DNA of 24,858 bases. It comes from Actinomycetota bacterium (GTDB lineage: Bacteria; Actinomycetota; Acidimicrobiia; Acidimicrobiales; Poriferisodaliceae). Position 1 is the stretch's first letter, and every line of letters starts with the position of its first letter. Below are positions 23,079 through 24,858 of this stretch, piece by piece. The DNA lies in contig PCCJ01000108.1 in the NCBI GenBank assembly GCA_002731665.1, positions 1-24,858 on the forward strand, in the 5' to 3' direction. The translations under genes and the position numbers were made by a program. The notes under the pieces were generated by a model. The model ran no database searches, was not told the origin of the DNA, and saw only the letters and a list, made by a program, of their open reading frames with translations.

Positions 23079-24858
23079 ATGAGCGACCCCAAGCCGGCGA
23101 CAGAAAAATCAGCTTATTTAAACCGATTAGCTCAGGGGAAGCTTTCTTTCGATGACACAGCGGACTTCGCTAGAGCTCGTCAAGGGTTTATTACTTCGAT
23201 ACCTGGTGGACGGATCGAATCAGATAATCAAACTATTTGGGACTCTTCAGCTTACGACTTCCTTAATGAAGACACTCACGCTCCGAACTCAGTGCACCCA
23301 GGTTTATGGAGACAAGCGCAACTCAACACGATTCATGGCCTTTTCGAAGTCTGCGAGGGTGTCTGGCAAGTTAGGGGCTACGACATTTCAAACTTGACCC
23401 TGATAGCAGGAAAGTCTGGTTGGATTCTGGTCGATGTGCTCACTACGGCGGCGACTGCTTCAGCTTGTCTCGCTCTAGCCAATCAAACCCTTGGAGAGCG
23501 ACCAGTTGTCGCAGTCATTTACACGCACTCTCACGCAGACCACTTCGGAGGAATAAAAGGCGTCACAACTGCTGAAGAAGTGGCGACTGGAAAAGTAAGG
23601 ATTATCGCACCAGAAGGTTTCCTTACTGAAGTCGTTAACGAAAACGTAATAGCTGGACCCGCGATGACACGTCGGGCGCTCTATCAATTCGGGCTATTCT
23701 TGCCTCCTGGCGAACGCGGACACATCGACAATGGTCTCGGTAAGGCAATACCTTTCTCTCCTTCGGGCCTTATAGCACCAACCGAAACGATCGCTTCAAC
23801 CGGTACTGAGTTAACTGTCGACGGAGTTCGAATAGTTTTCCAAAACACTCCTGACGCCGAAGCCCCAGCTGAAATGAATTTTTGGTTTCCTGATTTGCGC
23901 CTCTTATGCATGGCCGAAAACTGCACCCATAACATGCATAACCTCTACCCCATTAGAGGGGCACAGACCCGAGATGCCTTAGCTTGGTCGAAATATATTG
24001 ATGAGGCACTCAACCTCTGGGGAGATAACAGCGATATTTTGTTCGCTACACATCATTGGCCAAGATTCGGTAACCAAGACGTAAAAGAATTTCTTACTTT
24101 GCAACGCGATTTATACCGTTGGATCCATGACCAGACAATGCGGCTAGCCAACCTTGGCTTTACTCCGACCGAAATAGCAGAGCGCATGAGCCTACCGAGT
24201 TGTTTCTCTAACGAGTCTCACGTGCAGGGCTACTACGGCACTCTCTCACACAACGCAAAATCTGTGTACAACAAATACCTCGGATGGTACGACGGCAACC
24301 CAGCAAACTTAAATCCTCATCCACCAGAAGAAAGCGGTAGCCGATACGTAGAGTTCATGGGAGGTCCCAAAAAGTTACTGGAACAAGCACATTTATCATT
24401 TGCATCGGGTGACTATCGTTGGGTAGCTCAAGTAGTGAATCACTTGGTCTTTGCAGACCCAAATAATCTCGAGGCTCGAAGCCTTCAAGCGGATGCTCTC
24501 GAACAGCTGGGTTATCAATCAGAATCGGGGACATGGCGCAACGCATACCTGTATGGTGCCCAGGAACTAAGAACTGGTTCCCTAAAAAGCGGAAGTGCCG
24601 CAGGCCGTCAGCTAGCGCATGCGATGACTGCTGAACAATTATTTGACAGCCTCGGCGTTCGCATCGACGGAGAACACTTAGCTGGCCTCGATGAGCGAAT
24701 TAACTGGTACTTCACGGACCTAGATGAGAATCACGTCCTCGGGCTTAAGAATTGCACAATTAATCATTCTTCACACACAACGGAGATCAAAGCAAGCGTC
24801 TCAATCGACATTAGTCGCGAGGTATTTGCCAACATTTTGGGAGGGATCACATCATTCG
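23079..24858 (+). CDS. Alkyl/aryl-sulfatase, metallo-beta-lactamase fold (partial, runs off right edge)
   Basis: About 593 residues are visible with no stop, against a usual 620-660, so only the C-terminal end is missing. It resembles the BDS1/SdsA1 sec-alkylsulfatases, which hydrolyse alkyl sulfate esters with two zinc ions. The metal site THSHADHFGG gives H150, H152, D154 and H155. MAENCTHNMHNLYPIRGAQTRDA splits around the metal-ligand Glu and the conserved NxHN and RGAxxRD segments, with HHWPRFGN following. The last part fits the dimerisation and SCP2-like substrate-binding domains. The ATG at 23079 is preceded by GAGG. The N-terminus MSDPKPATEK has no signal peptide, so a cytoplasmic enzyme is expected, unlike secreted SdsA1. 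The released alcohol could enter the neighbouring oxidation genes; that link is inference. Confidence 0.9.
   Translation, partial: MSDPKPATEKSAYLNRLAQGKLSFDDTADFARARQGFITSIPGGRIESDNQTIWDSSAYDFLNEDTHAPNSVHPGLWRQAQLNTIHGLFEVCEGVWQVRGYDISNLTLIAGKSGWILVDVLTTAATASACLALANQTLGERPVVAVIYTHSHADHFGGIKGVTTAEEVATGKVRIIAPEGFLTEVVNENVIAGPAMTRRALYQFGLFLPPGERGHIDNGLGKAIPFSPSGLIAPTETIASTGTELTVDGVRIVFQNTPDAEAPAEMNFWFPDLRLLCMAENCTHNMHNLYPIRGAQTRDALAWSKYIDEALNLWGDNSDILFATHHWPRFGNQDVKEFLTLQRDLYRWIHDQTMRLANLGFTPTEIAERMSLPSCFSNESHVQGYYGTLSHNAKSVYNKYLGWYDGNPANLNPHPPEESGSRYVEFMGGPKKLLEQAHLSFASGDYRWVAQVVNHLVFADPNNLEARSLQADALEQLGYQSESGTWRNAYLYGAQELRTGSLKSGSAAGRQLAHAMTAEQLFDSLGVRIDGEHLAGLDERINWYFTDLDENHVLGLKNCTINHSSHTTEIKASVSIDISREVFANILGGITSF

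Noticed and set aside
1..24858. CRISPR array, prophage, transposon, toxin-antitoxin or defence island
   Set aside because: No regularly spaced repeats, integrase, transposase, restriction or toxin genes were seen; genes are housekeeping and catabolic with even composition.

Overview
The window looks like a chromosomal segment of a free-living, probably aquatic actinobacterium, perhaps of the Acidimicrobiia. The taxonomic call is inference from four things. The order rimO-pgsA-cinA-recA on the minus strand is an actinobacterial arrangement. The recA operators have the GAAC-N4-GTTC form of Gram-positive/actinobacterial LexA sites. There is a probable F420-dependent luciferase-like oxidoreductase. 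About half of the start codons directly follow a TANNNT -10 element, as in leaderless actinobacterial transcripts. By eye the base composition is moderate (mid-40s % GC), lower than in soil actinobacteria. No rRNA, tRNA, transposase, integrase, phage gene or CRISPR array was seen.

Layout. Positions 1-7000 are mostly minus-strand housekeeping: a partial PaiB-like flavin-binding protein at the left edge, recA, then a crotonase-family gene (plus) and a luciferase-like oxidoreductase (minus) inserted between recA and cinA, followed by cinA, pgsA and rimO. Positions 7000-13350 form a plus-strand series: a CopA-type copper ATPase, a class IV aminotransferase, an unusual family A DNA polymerase and a small NTF2-fold protein. 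Positions 13449-15664 (minus) carry a TauD/TfdA dioxygenase and an MFS exporter. A divergent promoter region with two palindromes leads into a thiolase-SDR pair (plus, 15772-17720). Convergent to it lie an alpha/beta hydrolase, an SMP-30 lactonase and a Baeyer-Villiger-type monooxygenase (minus, 17749-21111). A Nudix hydrolase and an acyl-CoA dehydrogenase diverge at 21746/21783, and an alkylsulfatase-like gene runs off the right edge.

Working together. The right half reads as an oxidative catabolic region. The monooxygenase could turn a ketone into an ester or lactone, the lactonase/esterase pair could open it, and the acyl-CoA dehydrogenase, crotonase, SDR and thiolase resemble the four steps of beta-oxidation. 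An alkylsulfatase could feed in alcohols. Substrates cannot be read from sequence.

The most notable items are: (i) the 805-residue polymerase with two extra segments of roughly 70 residues each between motif B and motif C and altered conserved residues; (ii) a paired LexA-type operator forming a 14-bp-arm palindrome between recA and the divergent crotonase gene; (iii) recurrent -10 elements 6-9 nt before start codons; (iv) a CinA whose C-terminal deamidase domain has lost its signature residues.
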